From the IMG/VR virus record IMGVR_UViG_3300017989_000157, positions 1 through 50,252 of that record: a stretch of 50,252 nt of DNA, one strand, 5' to 3'. The stretch is from a virus. This document shows, in pieces, positions 38,681-47,562 of the stretch. The translations under genes and the position numbers were made by a program. Below the pieces are notes generated by a model. It was given only the letters and a program-made list of their open reading frames with translations, did not search any database and was not told where the DNA came from. The first letter of the stretch is position 1. Each line of letters starts with the position of its first letter.

Positions 38681-39421
38681 ATGCCACGGGCCGAGAAAAC
38701 CACGATCACCCTAACGCCGGCCTTTTTCCAGGCAATGGCGAAGCTGGCTTGGGCCGACCTGGACCGGTCGTCCAGGGACCAACTCGCGGCGAACCTCGTT
38801 TTGCGGTTTATGGGTCACGGGTCCGAGGTGTTGGACATGGTGACCGCCGAGGAGCTGACCGGTGTTGCCCAGGAAGTGCTGCGGGAGCGTGACCTCAAGG
38901 GGGCGGTGGCTGCCGAGTTCACCGACGAGCGGTTGCGCCGGTTCGTCGGGGAGGTTGTACAGGGGCTGCTTGAGCACTCGCGGTCCCGGTGGCGCGAAAT
39001 GGTCCGCAAGGAGGCCGGTGCCCAATTTGAGCGTCTGATTGCAGGTCTCGATGGCGAAATCCAGGCCGAGGTTGCCAAGTACGCCAAAATTCCCGAGGGG
39101 GCGGTCCAGCAGGTCTTACAGGACTTGGATGCCCACGTGCGCCAGCTAATGCGTCAACGCACGGAAAAGGCGGTCGACAAGGCGACCGAGGGCCTGGAAG
39201 CCCAGTTGATACGGGGCGTCTCGGAAGCGGTGTACCGCAAGGCTCTTGCGATTGCCGAATCGAAGGTGCTGCACCAGGAGGTCTCGGATCACATGCACCA
39301 AGTTGCCTGGCGCAACGGGCTCCAGGCGGTACAGCGGGCGGTCGAAAGGGAGCGCGAGGGCGAGGGGCGACCACGGCCCTGGCGTGACAGGCAGGAGGAG
39401 GGGGAGCCCCGTGACGATTAG
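38681..39421 (+). CDS. Helical protein, unknown
   Basis: A 246-residue, nearly all-helical protein (TTITLTPAFFQAMAKLAWAD, RDLKGAVAAEFTDERLRRFV, EIQAEVAKYAKIPEGAVQQV, LRQ-type coiled coils) with a polar, charged tail. The N-terminus (EKTTITLTPAFFQAMAKL) could form a ribbon-helix-helix strand. Seven bases after the previous stop. No enzymatic motif seen. Confidence 0.65.
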   Translation: MPRAEKTTITLTPAFFQAMAKLAWADLDRSSRDQLAANLVLRFMGHGSEVLDMVTAEELTGVAQEVLRERDLKGAVAAEFTDERLRRFVGEVVQGLLEHSRSRWREMVRKEAGAQFERLIAGLDGEIQAEVAKYAKIPEGAVQQVLQDLDAHVRQLMRQRTEKAVDKATEGLEAQLIRGVSEAVYRKALAIAESKVLHQEVSDHMHQVAWRNGLQAVQRAVEREREGEGRPRPWRDRQEEGEPRDD

Positions 39422-39659
39422 CCGGCGAGGATTCTTCGAAACAACGGCGGCCCTGTTGGCGGGCTTCGCGGGGCTCCGCCGGCTCCTGGGGTGCCCTCAG
39501 GCGGACGCCCTACCGCCGCGGAACTTCAAGCCGTGGGACTTCGAGCCGCGGGGCTTCAAGGACTCCACGCCGACAAGGCGGGGTTCTACCTGCCCGGAAC
39601 CCCTGGGAATCGACTACTGGCTCAAGCTCCCACCACGAATCCCCCCCCAGGAGCCTTAA
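39411..39659 (+). CDS. Short protein with twin-arginine signal
   Basis: An 82-residue protein starting at GTG 39411 with GGAGGAGG upstream, overlapping the previous gene by 11 bases. Residues 4-20 (SRRGFFETTAALLAGFAG) match the Tat consensus SRRxF followed by a hydrophobic stretch. LLGC at about 26-29 is a possible lipobox. The mature part is short and Pro/Phe-rich, with a repeated FKPWDFEPRGF. Folded-state export or membrane anchoring is suggested, unusual for such a small phage protein. Confidence 0.6.
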   Translation: MTISRRGFFETTAALLAGFAGLRRLLGCPQADALPPRNFKPWDFEPRGFKDSTPTRRGSTCPEPLGIDYWLKLPPRIPPQEP

Positions 39660-39745
39660 TCCGAGCGGCTACAAGCCCTTAACAACCTAACCGGGCAACC
39701 GGCGGCGGCCCCAGGCCAGGGGAGTCGGCGGGGGCTCAAAGACAG

Positions 39746-39789
39746 GCGGCAGTCTGGTGCCAGACCACTGGACTGCCGCTTTTTTGTTT
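39746..39789 (+). terminator. Strong intrinsic terminator
   Basis: GCGGCAGTC (39746-39754) pairs with GACTGCCGC (39771-39779) and is followed at once by TTTTTTGTTT. It separates the control-region transcript from the terminase/late operon. Confidence 0.9.
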
Positions 39790-39793
39790 CTTG

Positions 39794-39812
39794 GGCCCGC
39801 CCGGGCCTTTTT
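39794..39812 (+). terminator. Second, compact terminator-like hairpin
   Basis: GGCC and GGCC pair around CGCCCG, followed by TTTTT. It backs up the terminator just before it, 14 bases ahead of the next start codon. Confidence 0.6.
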
Positions 39813-39825
39813 CGGGAGTGGAGCA

Positions 39826-39963
39826 ATGCCACGCAAGATCGACGGCCGTCCGCTTTCAGCAAAGGAGCATCGCCAGTGGAAGCGGGTCAAGGCCTCGACC
39901 GGCTCCGGCGGGGCGGCCACCAACGCGGTGCGGCGATCGCGGCGGCGCCACCGCAGGGAGTAG
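39826..39963 (+). CDS. 45-residue basic protein
   Basis: MPRKIDGRPLSAKEHRQWKR, then a Gly/Ala stretch and NAVRRSRRRHRRE. Very basic, likely nucleic-acid-binding. The Shine-Dalgarno is GGAG, seven bases upstream. It is the first gene after the tandem terminators and just before the small terminase candidate. Confidence 0.55.
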   Translation: MPRKIDGRPLSAKEHRQWKRVKASTGSGGAATNAVRRSRRRHRRE

Positions 39964-39967
39964 CCCG

Positions 39968-40501
39968 TTGCTGGCCAAGACCACGATCCGCCGACAGGCC
40001 GAGCAGTATGGGCTGTTGGACCACTTCACCACCGAGCGCGAGCGGCTCAAGGCGGAGGGCAAGTCGGTACCGGAGGCCTGGCGGCTGGCCTACGAGCGAA
40101 TCGTCAAGCCGGCCGTCGAGCACGGGCAGCGGGAGCCGGAACCGGAGGGAGGTCATTCGCTGCCGCCGCGACCCACGATCGGCGACGAGCGACTGACGAT
40201 CGTCGAAGAGATGCGATGGGGCCTGGAGACGATCGGCCACTACCGGGCGACCCGCGAATGGCCCAAGAAGTGCCCCTGTAAGGGGGCCTGGTTTTGGTTC
40301 GACCTCGGGCTAGCCAAGCCCGACTACCTCGGCAACTTGGTGCTCAAGACGGCAATGCGAGGTGAGGAAGACGAGGGGGAGGACTGGCTTTGTCATGGTA
40401 AGCAGCAGCAAGACGAGCTTGAGCGATTCATCGCCGAAGTCCAAGCCGCTCTACCCGCAGGTCCCCAAGGACCTCCTGGGAAACCTGCGGTGGCGGCGTG
40501 A
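39968..40501 (+). CDS. Putative terminase small subunit
   Basis: A 177-residue protein from TTG 39968 (AGGGAG upstream). The N-terminal half has a HTH-like segment (IRRQAEQYGLLDHFTTERER, KSVPEAWRLAYERIV). The C-terminal half has MRWGLETIGHYRATREWPKK, a Cys pair (CPCKGAWFWFDLG) and a helical end. The call rests on position directly before the large terminase, which overlaps it by 107 bases. A small DNA-recognition role in packaging is expected. Confidence 0.55.
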   Translation: MLAKTTIRRQAEQYGLLDHFTTERERLKAEGKSVPEAWRLAYERIVKPAVEHGQREPEPEGGHSLPPRPTIGDERLTIVEEMRWGLETIGHYRATREWPKKCPCKGAWFWFDLGLAKPDYLGNLVLKTAMRGEEDEGEDWLCHGKQQQDELERFIAEVQAALPAGPQGPPGKPAVAA

Positions 40502-42266
40502 ACTGATCCGGCGGGTGATGGACGATCCGCAGCGGGCCTCGCTGCTGCGGTGGGCCTGCGCTTCCGATCCCCTCTTCTGGATCAACTCCTTCGTCTGGAC
40601 CTACAACCCTAAGTCGCAAGGCCGTAAGAAGTTACCGTTTGTCACTTGGCCGTTTCAGGACAAGGCAATCCGCGCCCTGTTGGACTCGGTCGGCAACCAC
40701 GATGTGCTGATCGAAAAGTCGCGGGACATGGGGGCGAGCTGGATCTGCCTGATGGCGATCCTTTGGCAGTGGCTCTACCACCCGCTGACCAACTTCCTGC
40801 TCTCCAGCCGGAACGACGATTACGTGGACAAGTCGGACGAGCCGAAAAGCCTCTTCTGGAAACTGGACTTCGCCCTGAAGAACCTCCCGGTGTGGCTCCT
40901 GCCGGCCGGCTGGCACTGGCAGAGACACCGCAAGGTCAAACGGCTGGTGAACCCCGAAAACGGCGCCGTCATTGTCGGAGAGGCGACCACCGAAGACCTC
41001 GGCCGCGGAGGCCGCTTTACGGCGATCCTGCTCGACGAGTTTGCCGCCTGCCAGGTCGGGATGGGCATTCTGCGGAGTACCGGGGACGCCACCGATAGCC
41101 GCTGGTTCAACTCGACGCCCAAGGGGACCGGCAACGCCCACTACCGGATGGTCCAGCGGGCGCGGGAAAAACCGGAGGCGATTCGCACGCTGCGATTCCA
41201 CTGGCCGGAGCACCCACAGAAAGGCGCGGGGCTGTACACGAGCGACAAGCTCGGGGCCCTGGAGATCCGCGACAAAAGCTACGCGTTTCCGCCGGATTAC
41301 CCCTTCCTTCTGGACGGCAAGCTCCGCTCCCCCTGGTACGACCGCCGCTGTGCCCGGGCGGCGACCGCCGCCGAAGTGGCCCAAGAGGAAGACATCGACT
41401 ACCTGGGCTCCGGCTATGGGTTCTTCGAGGCCGACAGGATCGAGGCCTTGATCCAGTTGGCCTGCACGCCACCCCGCCAGGTCGGTTTCCTCGACCTCGA
41501 CGACGACACCCTCCAGCCCAAGGCCTTCCACGAGCACCCCAAGGGGCCGCTAGCCCTGTGGCTGGTCCTCGCCGCCGACGGCATCATCCCGATCGACCGC
41601 CCCTATGTGGCGGGTGTCGACGCCGCCGCCGGCAGCGGCGCCAGCAACAGCGTGATTTCGATCTGGGACGGGCGGACCGGCGAGAAAGTCGCCGCCTACG
41701 TCAATCCGCGAATCTCGCCGGAGGCCCTGGCGCGGGAGGCCGTGGGACTCTGCCACTGGTTCAACGACGCCTTCATTGTCTGGGAGGTCGGCGGCTCGGG
41801 CACCCAGTTCGGCACGGCCCTGATGGCCCTCGGCTACGGCCACTACTACTGCCGCGACAGCGAGGCGACCGAGCAGCCCAAGCGTGGCAACCGGCCCGGC
41901 TGGAGCCCGACGCCGGACAACAAGCTGCAACTACTGGGCGCCTACCGCCAGGCCTTGCACGAGGGGACCGTCTGCAACCGGGACGAGGCCGCCCTGCGGG
42001 AGTGTCTCCAGTACGTCTACACGCCGGCCAACACGGTCGAGCACCAGAAAACCGTCGACTGCGAGGACCCCAGCGGGGCCCGCAAGCAGCACGGGGACCG
42101 GGTAATCGCTGATGCCCTGGGCGTGAAGCTGCTCGGGGAGCGCGTCTACCAGCCGTCTGAACTGGTCTTCGAGGCCTCCCCCCTGTCCTACGCCGGCCGC
42201 CAGCAGCTCCGCAGGGAGCGAGCCGAACGCCGGCGTCAACCGCAATCGGAGTTCGTGTTTAACTGA
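40395..42266 (+). CDS. terL: Terminase large subunit
   Basis: A 623-residue packaging ATPase/nuclease. A Walker-A-like loop EKSRDMGASW (107-116) and Walker B with catalytic Glu, AILLDEFA (Asp 214, Glu 215), are followed by the coupling region WFNSTPKGTGNAHY. The RNase-H-like nuclease domain starts at VAGVDAAAGSGASNSVISIW and ends with HGDRVIADALG, giving the metal-binding aspartates. It drives DNA into the prohead and cuts concatemers. The start ATG 40395 lies inside the small-subunit candidate gene, with GGGGGAGG 11 bases upstream. The stop shares one base with the portal start. Confidence 0.93.
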   Translation: MVSSSKTSLSDSSPKSKPLYPQVPKDLLGNLRWRRELIRRVMDDPQRASLLRWACASDPLFWINSFVWTYNPKSQGRKKLPFVTWPFQDKAIRALLDSVGNHDVLIEKSRDMGASWICLMAILWQWLYHPLTNFLLSSRNDDYVDKSDEPKSLFWKLDFALKNLPVWLLPAGWHWQRHRKVKRLVNPENGAVIVGEATTEDLGRGGRFTAILLDEFAACQVGMGILRSTGDATDSRWFNSTPKGTGNAHYRMVQRAREKPEAIRTLRFHWPEHPQKGAGLYTSDKLGALEIRDKSYAFPPDYPFLLDGKLRSPWYDRRCARAATAAEVAQEEDIDYLGSGYGFFEADRIEALIQLACTPPRQVGFLDLDDDTLQPKAFHEHPKGPLALWLVLAADGIIPIDRPYVAGVDAAAGSGASNSVISIWDGRTGEKVAAYVNPRISPEALAREAVGLCHWFNDAFIVWEVGGSGTQFGTALMALGYGHYYCRDSEATEQPKRGNRPGWSPTPDNKLQLLGAYRQALHEGTVCNRDEAALRECLQYVYTPANTVEHQKTVDCEDPSGARKQHGDRVIADALGVKLLGERVYQPSELVFEASPLSYAGRQQLRRERAERRRQPQSEFVFN

Positions 42267-44020
42267 TGGACCCCCACGACCGCGACGACCGGGCTCGCTT
42301 GATGCGGGCCGTCGAGCACAGCCGCCGGAAACTGGAGCCCTTCCGGGTGAAGCGCACGGCCCTGCTGCGCCGCTACGCGGGCTCCGAATACTCGGACGAC
42401 GGCGCACTCGAGCCGACGCCGGTCAACCAAATCGCCCAAGCCGTGGGAATCTACGTCCAGCAACTCGCCGGCGGCGAGCCCCAAGCCCTGGTTTTGACGC
42501 ACAACCCCACCCTCCAGGTGGCCGCGCATGAGCAGACCCTCGCCCTGAACAAGGTAGCCAAGACGATGGGCCTGCGGCGGGTCCTTCAGCGGCTTATCAA
42601 CAGTGCCCTGTTTGGCCTGGGGATCGCCCGCGTGGGGCTGGTGCCGATCGGCAGTCGCCCGACCAAGGAGCTGTTTCCTCACCTGGATGAAGACGGTGTG
42701 AGCAGGGTCGGCCAACTCGCCATCGACATCATTTCGCTCGACTCGTGGGTCCACGACATGTCGGCCGACGTCCCCGAGCAGGTCTGGTTTTGTGGCCACC
42801 AATATTGGGTCCTGCGCAGCGAGCTGGGAGACTTCCTGCCTGAGCTGCCGGCCGACGAGATCCCCGAACAAGAACGCCGCCCCCGGGACGAGGCCGGCCA
42901 GTCGCGGGCCACCACGATCAGCCGCGGCGAGACCGACTACGACGAGGCCGACTACGAACCCCGGTTCTGGCTCTGGGATCTCTGGCTGCCGCGGGAACAG
43001 GTCCAGATCACCACCCAGGTCGACGGAACCGGGGAATACGCGCACGTCCGGCCCTGGACCGGCCGCCGAAAGGGACCCTACATCTACCTCTACTACGACG
43101 AGATCCCGGACCAACTGATGCCCAAGGCGGTTTGCGCCGACCTGGCCGAGTTGCACGACAGCCAGAATAGCGCGTTTCGCAAGTTGATCGCCCAGACGAA
43201 GCGGGAGAAGGTCGTGACCGGCTACCGGCCGGGGCACGAGGACGACGCCAAGCGGATCAAGGAGGCCTCGGACGGCTCGATGGTCGCGATGCGCGACCCG
43301 CAGGCAGTCCAGGAGTTCCAATTCGGGGGGCCGACGCAAGAGGTCCTGGCAATGTTCCTGCAATCGCGGGACCTGGCCAGCATCCTGGGCGGCAATCTCG
43401 ATTCACTCGGTGGGCTCGGACCGCAGGCCCAGACGGCCACCCAGGACCAGCTCCTCCACGGCTCGGCGGGGCAGAAGATCAGCAAGATGCAGATCGACAC
43501 GACCTGCTGCACCGTGGAGCTGCTGGAGGCGATCCGCTTCCACCTCTGGCACGACCAGCATAGGCCGATCGACCTGGAGAAGGAGGCGCCCTTACTCCCC
43601 ATGGGCCTGCCGGCCCAGTGGCCGCCGCGGACCGGCCTGGAGGGGGCCTTCGACGACTTCGAGATGCAGATCGAGCCCTTCTCGTTGGTCTACCGCAGCC
43701 CCGAGCAGCGGGTCGAGACGCTGCTGATGCTCTACGAGCGGGTCATCGTGCCGGGCGTGCAATCGGGCCTGATCCAGCAGGCGCCCAACACCGAAAAGCT
43801 CCTGGAGATCTGCGCCCGCTACCTCAATCAGCCGGAACTGCGGGAAATCCTGGACTTCACGACGGCCGACGACCTGCCGCGGCCCAGCCACGGCGCCACC
43901 CAGGCCCCGCATACCACGCGGGAGACGATCCGTCGCGGGGCGCCGGGCATGACACCCCAGGGTGCGGGGCGGGAGATGATCCAGCAACTCATGAGCGGCG
44001 GAAGGGGGCCCCAGCGATGA
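42266..44020 (+). CDS. Portal protein
   Basis: A 584-residue protein in the podovirus-type portal size range. N-terminal LEPFRVKRTALLRRYAGSEY and a wing domain (LINSALFGLGIARVGLVPIG, QVWFCGHQYWVLRSELGDFL) are followed by a helical stem/crown region with QTATQDQLLHGSAGQKISKM, usual for portals, and a disordered tail. Twelve copies would form the DNA entry pore at one capsid vertex. It is placed between terminase and scaffold, the standard order. The stop is coupled to the next gene (ATGA). Confidence 0.88.
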   Translation: MDPHDRDDRARLMRAVEHSRRKLEPFRVKRTALLRRYAGSEYSDDGALEPTPVNQIAQAVGIYVQQLAGGEPQALVLTHNPTLQVAAHEQTLALNKVAKTMGLRRVLQRLINSALFGLGIARVGLVPIGSRPTKELFPHLDEDGVSRVGQLAIDIISLDSWVHDMSADVPEQVWFCGHQYWVLRSELGDFLPELPADEIPEQERRPRDEAGQSRATTISRGETDYDEADYEPRFWLWDLWLPREQVQITTQVDGTGEYAHVRPWTGRRKGPYIYLYYDEIPDQLMPKAVCADLAELHDSQNSAFRKLIAQTKREKVVTGYRPGHEDDAKRIKEASDGSMVAMRDPQAVQEFQFGGPTQEVLAMFLQSRDLASILGGNLDSLGGLGPQAQTATQDQLLHGSAGQKISKMQIDTTCCTVELLEAIRFHLWHDQHRPIDLEKEAPLLPMGLPAQWPPRTGLEGAFDDFEMQIEPFSLVYRSPEQRVETLLMLYERVIVPGVQSGLIQQAPNTEKLLEICARYLNQPELREILDFTTADDLPRPSHGATQAPHTTRETIRRGAPGMTPQGAGREMIQQLMSGGRGPQR

Positions 44021-44295
44021 GCAAACGGAAGAGACGGCCGGACCTGCGGGCGAAAATCCCCTTCCCGCATTTGCTCCGCGACCCGATTTGCCGCAGCGAC
44101 AGCCTTGGCGTTCATCCGAGGCAGATCCCCGAGGCTAAGGCCTACGCTGCGGAACTGGGCTGCGAGGTCGATTACGAACCGGACGGCACGGCCGTGATGA
44201 AGCGCAGCGAGCGGGGCAAGTACCTCGACCGCCTGGCCCGGGCCAAGCCAAACCAACCTCGAATAGTCGACTACAACCAAGGTTTCACGATCTGA
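44017..44295 (+). CDS. Small head-region protein, unknown
   Basis: A 92-residue basic protein: MSKRKRRPDLRAKIPFPHLL, SLGVHPRQIPEAKAYAAELG, CEVDYEPDGTAVMKRSERGK. The middle is a short alpha/beta unit. Small proteins of this type sit between portal and scaffold in related phages. It is followed by a hairpin. Function unknown. Confidence 0.7.
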   Translation: MSKRKRRPDLRAKIPFPHLLRDPICRSDSLGVHPRQIPEAKAYAAELGCEVDYEPDGTAVMKRSERGKYLDRLARAKPNQPRIVDYNQGFTI

Positions 44296-44391
44296 GGCAA
44301 ACAACCTAACGGAGGGCCGCGCTTCGGCGTGGCCACCGCAAGGGCAAACCGGCCAGGAGGGCCGGGACGGCCCGAAACGTCGCCCCTTTCG

Positions 44392-44429
44392 GGAGGGTCG
44401 CGCAGAGTGTGCGGCCCTCCCCTTCTTTC
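44392..44429 (+). terminator. Hairpin before the scaffold gene (attenuator-like)
   Basis: GGAGGGTCGC (44392-44401) pairs with GCGGCCCTCC (44411-44420) in a ten-pair stem with one wobble, followed by CCTTCTTTC. It could lower read-through or mark an RNA end ahead of the capsid genes. Confidence 0.6.
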
Positions 44430-44442
44430 AAGGAGCGCGACG

Positions 44443-45522
44443 ATGGCCGAAGAAGCCGATGGGGTTGCCCCCCTGCACGAGGTCGACGACGGACAGACCC
44501 CCACCGCCGAGGAGCAGGCGGCCGGCGACGCCAAAATCCTGGAGGCCTGCAAAGGCAAGTTCGAGGAAGCTGGCCTCTCCTACGAGCCGGAGCCGGGCGA
44601 CGGGGGCGACGGCCGAGCAAAGCGTACACCGACTCCCGCCACGGGCGAGCGCAAGCCCCGCGGCGAAGGCGGACCGAGACAGCCGGAGGGCAAGCCCGAG
44701 GGGCTCGACCCGGCGACCTTGGCCCGCGCCGAGCTGGCCGGGATCAACCCATCCCAGGTCGAGCGCCTCCACCAGGCCGGTCTGCTGGAGGAGATCCTGG
44801 CGGCAGCCGACCGCCGCGCGATCGCGGCTTTCGAGCGGCCCCAGGGTGGTACAGCGGCGGGTGCCCCCGCGGCGGGCCAGGCGACTGCGGCCCAGCCGGC
44901 AGGCGGGCAGCCGCCAGCCCCGACCGGAGAGAACCAGCGTGGTGACCAGGCGCCGCCGCGCCAAGCCGAGATGCCTCCACCCCTGGCGGACGCCGAGGAG
45001 GAGTACCCCCCGGAGATCGTTGCCCGGGACAAGTGGCATCAGGAGCAAATCGCGGCGCTGCGGGCCGAGCTGGAGGGCATGCAAACGGTCGCCAATCGTT
45101 TCGCCCGCCAGCAGCAGACCCGCTTCGACTCGTGGCTGGACAAGCGTTTCGAGGAGTTGGACAGCGAGTTCTACGGCAAGGGCCGGATCGAGGATCTCCC
45201 GCCGGATTCCCCGGAAGTGATCCGGCGGCGGAAGGTGGCCACGGGCTACATCCAGCTCTGCGGGGCCTTCCAGCTCGACCCGGCCGACTGCGACGACTCC
45301 TACCTCCAGCGCGCCGAGACGGTCACCTTTCCCGACCAGGCAGCCAAGGCGCACGAGCGCCAGATGCAGCGGCGGCTCCGCGACTCCGAAGGTCGCTTCG
45401 TCTCCCCGCGGCGCCCCTCCTCGGGGCGTCCGCCCGCCAGAAAGACCCCACCCGTCGACGACGGGGGGGAGGACTTCCCGGCCGAAGCGCTCCAGAAGAT
45501 CGAGGACATCGTCCGCCGCTAA
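44443..45522 (+). CDS. Capsid scaffolding protein
   Basis: A 359-residue acidic protein with AAGGAG seven bases before ATG 44443. Long disordered Pro/Gly/Glu/Gln-rich N-terminal half; the C-terminal half is a coiled coil (HQEQIAALRAELEGMQTVAN, RFARQQQTRFDSWLDKRFEE) and a short helical end. Composition, length and place directly before the major capsid gene are those of a scaffold that guides prohead assembly and leaves later. No protease is visible next to it. Confidence 0.8.
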   Translation: MAEEADGVAPLHEVDDGQTPTAEEQAAGDAKILEACKGKFEEAGLSYEPEPGDGGDGRAKRTPTPATGERKPRGEGGPRQPEGKPEGLDPATLARAELAGINPSQVERLHQAGLLEEILAAADRRAIAAFERPQGGTAAGAPAAGQATAAQPAGGQPPAPTGENQRGDQAPPRQAEMPPPLADAEEEYPPEIVARDKWHQEQIAALRAELEGMQTVANRFARQQQTRFDSWLDKRFEELDSEFYGKGRIEDLPPDSPEVIRRRKVATGYIQLCGAFQLDPADCDDSYLQRAETVTFPDQAAKAHERQMQRRLRDSEGRFVSPRRPSSGRPPARKTPPVDDGGEDFPAEALQKIEDIVRR

Positions 45523-45555
45523 TCGCGCCCTGCGCGTTTATGAGGAGGACGCCCT

Positions 45556-46590
45556 ATGGGTCTCCAAGCGGAACAAATCGCGGACGTGGTGGAGGTGGTC
45601 AAGGACGTGGAGCGTCCCGGGACCTACACCCTGCTGACGACCGAATTGCAGAAGTACCCGGCCATGAAACAGATCATGGCCAGCAAGAAGCGCAGCGAGC
45701 GCGGCGGGGAGCAACTCAGCTTCACCGCCATGGTCGGCTCGAACGACTCGGCCCAGACGACCGCGTTGTTCGGGGAAATCGACATCACCCAAGCGGACCT
45801 GTTCAAAAAGGGGCGCGTGCCCTGGCGGCACGTCACCAACTTCTACCTCTTCGACGAGCGGGAGCCGGAGCTGAACAGCTCCCCCCGCGACCTGGCGGAC
45901 ATCGTCCGCGGCCGGCGAACCGACTGCATGGTCGGCCTGGCCAAGAAGTTCGAGATCTGGTTTTGGGAAACCCCGACCGGCGCCGAGGACGCCGACGACG
46001 CCCCGCCCTACGGCGTGCGCTACTGGATCCAGCGCGACAACACCGACACGGACGGGGCCTTCCAGGGCGGTAACCCGGCCGGTTTCGCGGCGGGCTGCGC
46101 CGGCCTGTCGAGCACGACCTACCCGAACTGGGCGAACTACAGCGTCGGGTACGAGGACGTCGGCGAGGACGACTTCGTCAAGCGATTGCGCAAGGCGGGC
46201 CAGTGGTGCGACTTCGAGAACCCGGTGGTGGTTCCGGGGGACAGGACGGCCAGCTACGGGTACTACACCAACTGGACCGTCTTCGACGCCTTGTCCGAAG
46301 TGGCCAAGTCCCGCAACGACAACCTCGGCTGGGACCTGGCCCTACAGGCCCCGATCAACAAGGGGGTGGCGATCCAGTACGTCCCCTACCTCAACGGAGA
46401 CTCGGAAAACCCGTTCTACGGGATCGACTGGGCCGTCTTCCGGCCGACCTTCCAGCGGGGCGAGTGGATGAACGAGACGACGGTCCCCCACCCCGGCAAA
46501 CAGCACCGGACGGTGGCCACGTTTGTGGACTGCTCGCTGAACTACGAGTGCCGCGATCGTCGCCGCCTGTTTGTTCTCTACGAGGTCTGA
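45556..46590 (+). CDS. Major capsid protein (HK97-like)
   Basis: A 344-residue protein directly after the scaffold, with GAGGAGG seven bases before ATG. An N-terminal helical arm (QAEQIADVVEVVKDVERPGT) leads into a core with RRTDCMVGLAKKFEIWFWET, YYTNWTVFDALSEVAKSRND and the C-terminal strand VATFVDCSLNYECRDRRRLF. Size, place and strand pattern fit the HK97 capsid fold. It is followed by two decoration-like genes. No proteolytic prodomain is evident. Confidence 0.85.
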   Translation: MGLQAEQIADVVEVVKDVERPGTYTLLTTELQKYPAMKQIMASKKRSERGGEQLSFTAMVGSNDSAQTTALFGEIDITQADLFKKGRVPWRHVTNFYLFDEREPELNSSPRDLADIVRGRRTDCMVGLAKKFEIWFWETPTGAEDADDAPPYGVRYWIQRDNTDTDGAFQGGNPAGFAAGCAGLSSTTYPNWANYSVGYEDVGEDDFVKRLRKAGQWCDFENPVVVPGDRTASYGYYTNWTVFDALSEVAKSRNDNLGWDLALQAPINKGVAIQYVPYLNGDSENPFYGIDWAVFRPTFQRGEWMNETTVPHPGKQHRTVATFVDCSLNYECRDRRRLFVLYEV

Positions 46591-46652
46591 GCCGACAGGG
46601 CGCCCATTCGCCGTTGTTCGTAAACACACTCCTCACCAGGAGGATCACGATC

Positions 46653-47495
46653 ATGACTCTTGCTGCACGACTCCGCGGCCAACTCGGCTCGGAGCAAACC
46701 AACCGAGGCCCCAGCCGCGGAATCTGGGGCCGAGCACCGGTGCTGTCCGTCCTCGAAGGGACGATCGACGGCTATTACTGGTTCGACGACTTCCTCGATT
46801 ACGTCTCCACCGCGACGACCGTCCGCAACCGCAGCGGCGTCCCGGTGTTCGAGGGGGATTGCACGGTGACCGGCGGCGCGCTGACCGGCGGCGTGCTCCA
46901 GTTGTTCGGGACCACCGACAACGAGGAGGCGGCCCTCCAGGTGGGCGGCGGCGCCTCGGCGCCGTTTGTCATCCCGGCCGACTCGGCGGACGGGCACACC
47001 CTCTGGTTCGAGTGCCGGGTGAAGAAGTCGATCATCACCGCCGATAAGGCGGGGTTCTACGTCGGCTTCGCGAGCCAAGGGGCCGGCGTGGCCGACTTCA
47101 TCGCCGACGCCGGAAACGATTTCGCCGACGTGGACCTCCTCGGGTTCTGGAACCTGGAGGGGGAGGCGAACATCGACGCGATCTGCCAGAAGACGTCCGC
47201 CGCCTTCGACACCGTGATCGACGAGATGGAGGTGTTGGAGGCGGACACCTGGACCAAGCTGGGGCTGATCTACGACCCCAAGGCCGACGACGAAAAGAAG
47301 ATCACCTTCTTCGTCAACGGCATCCCCCAGACGACCTACGTCGGGGAGGACTCCGGGGACGCGACGGTCTACCTGGGCGACACGAGCAACTTCCCCGGCG
47401 GGGAGGAGATGTCGCTGCTGATCGCGATGAAGATGGCCGCGGCCGACGACGTGACCGTCTCGCTGGACTGGTGGAGGTGCCTCCAGTTGGCCTGA
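46653..47495 (+). CDS. Lectin-like (ConA-type) virion decoration protein A
   Basis: A 280-residue protein with AGGAGG nine bases before ATG. From residue about 40 (YYWFDDFLDYVS) it shows a jelly-roll layout: HTLWFECRVKKSIITADKAG, FYVGFASQG, WTKLGLIYDPKADDEKKITF and VTVSLDWWRCLQL. The same ordered blocks recur in the C-terminal half of the gene at 48785, so the two are paralogues. Laminin-G/ConA-like folds on phage capsids bind glycans or stabilise the shell. It is the first gene after the capsid protein. Confidence 0.65.
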   Translation: MTLAARLRGQLGSEQTNRGPSRGIWGRAPVLSVLEGTIDGYYWFDDFLDYVSTATTVRNRSGVPVFEGDCTVTGGALTGGVLQLFGTTDNEEAALQVGGGASAPFVIPADSADGHTLWFECRVKKSIITADKAGFYVGFASQGAGVADFIADAGNDFADVDLLGFWNLEGEANIDAICQKTSAAFDTVIDEMEVLEADTWTKLGLIYDPKADDEKKITFFVNGIPQTTYVGEDSGDATVYLGDTSNFPGGEEMSLLIAMKMAAADDVTVSLDWWRCLQLA

Positions 47496-47507
47496 CCTGG
47501 AATTGCC

Positions 47508-47539
47508 CCCCCCGCCCGCCTTCACCGGCGGGCGGGGGG
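47508..47539 (+). terminator. Thirteen-base-pair GC hairpin
   Basis: CCCCCCGCCCGCC and GGCGGGCGGGGGG pair perfectly around TTCACC. Very stable but without a U-tract, so it may slow polymerase or protect the capsid mRNA end. Confidence 0.7.
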
Positions 47540-47562
47540 CGTCCTGTACAGGAGCACCCCCG

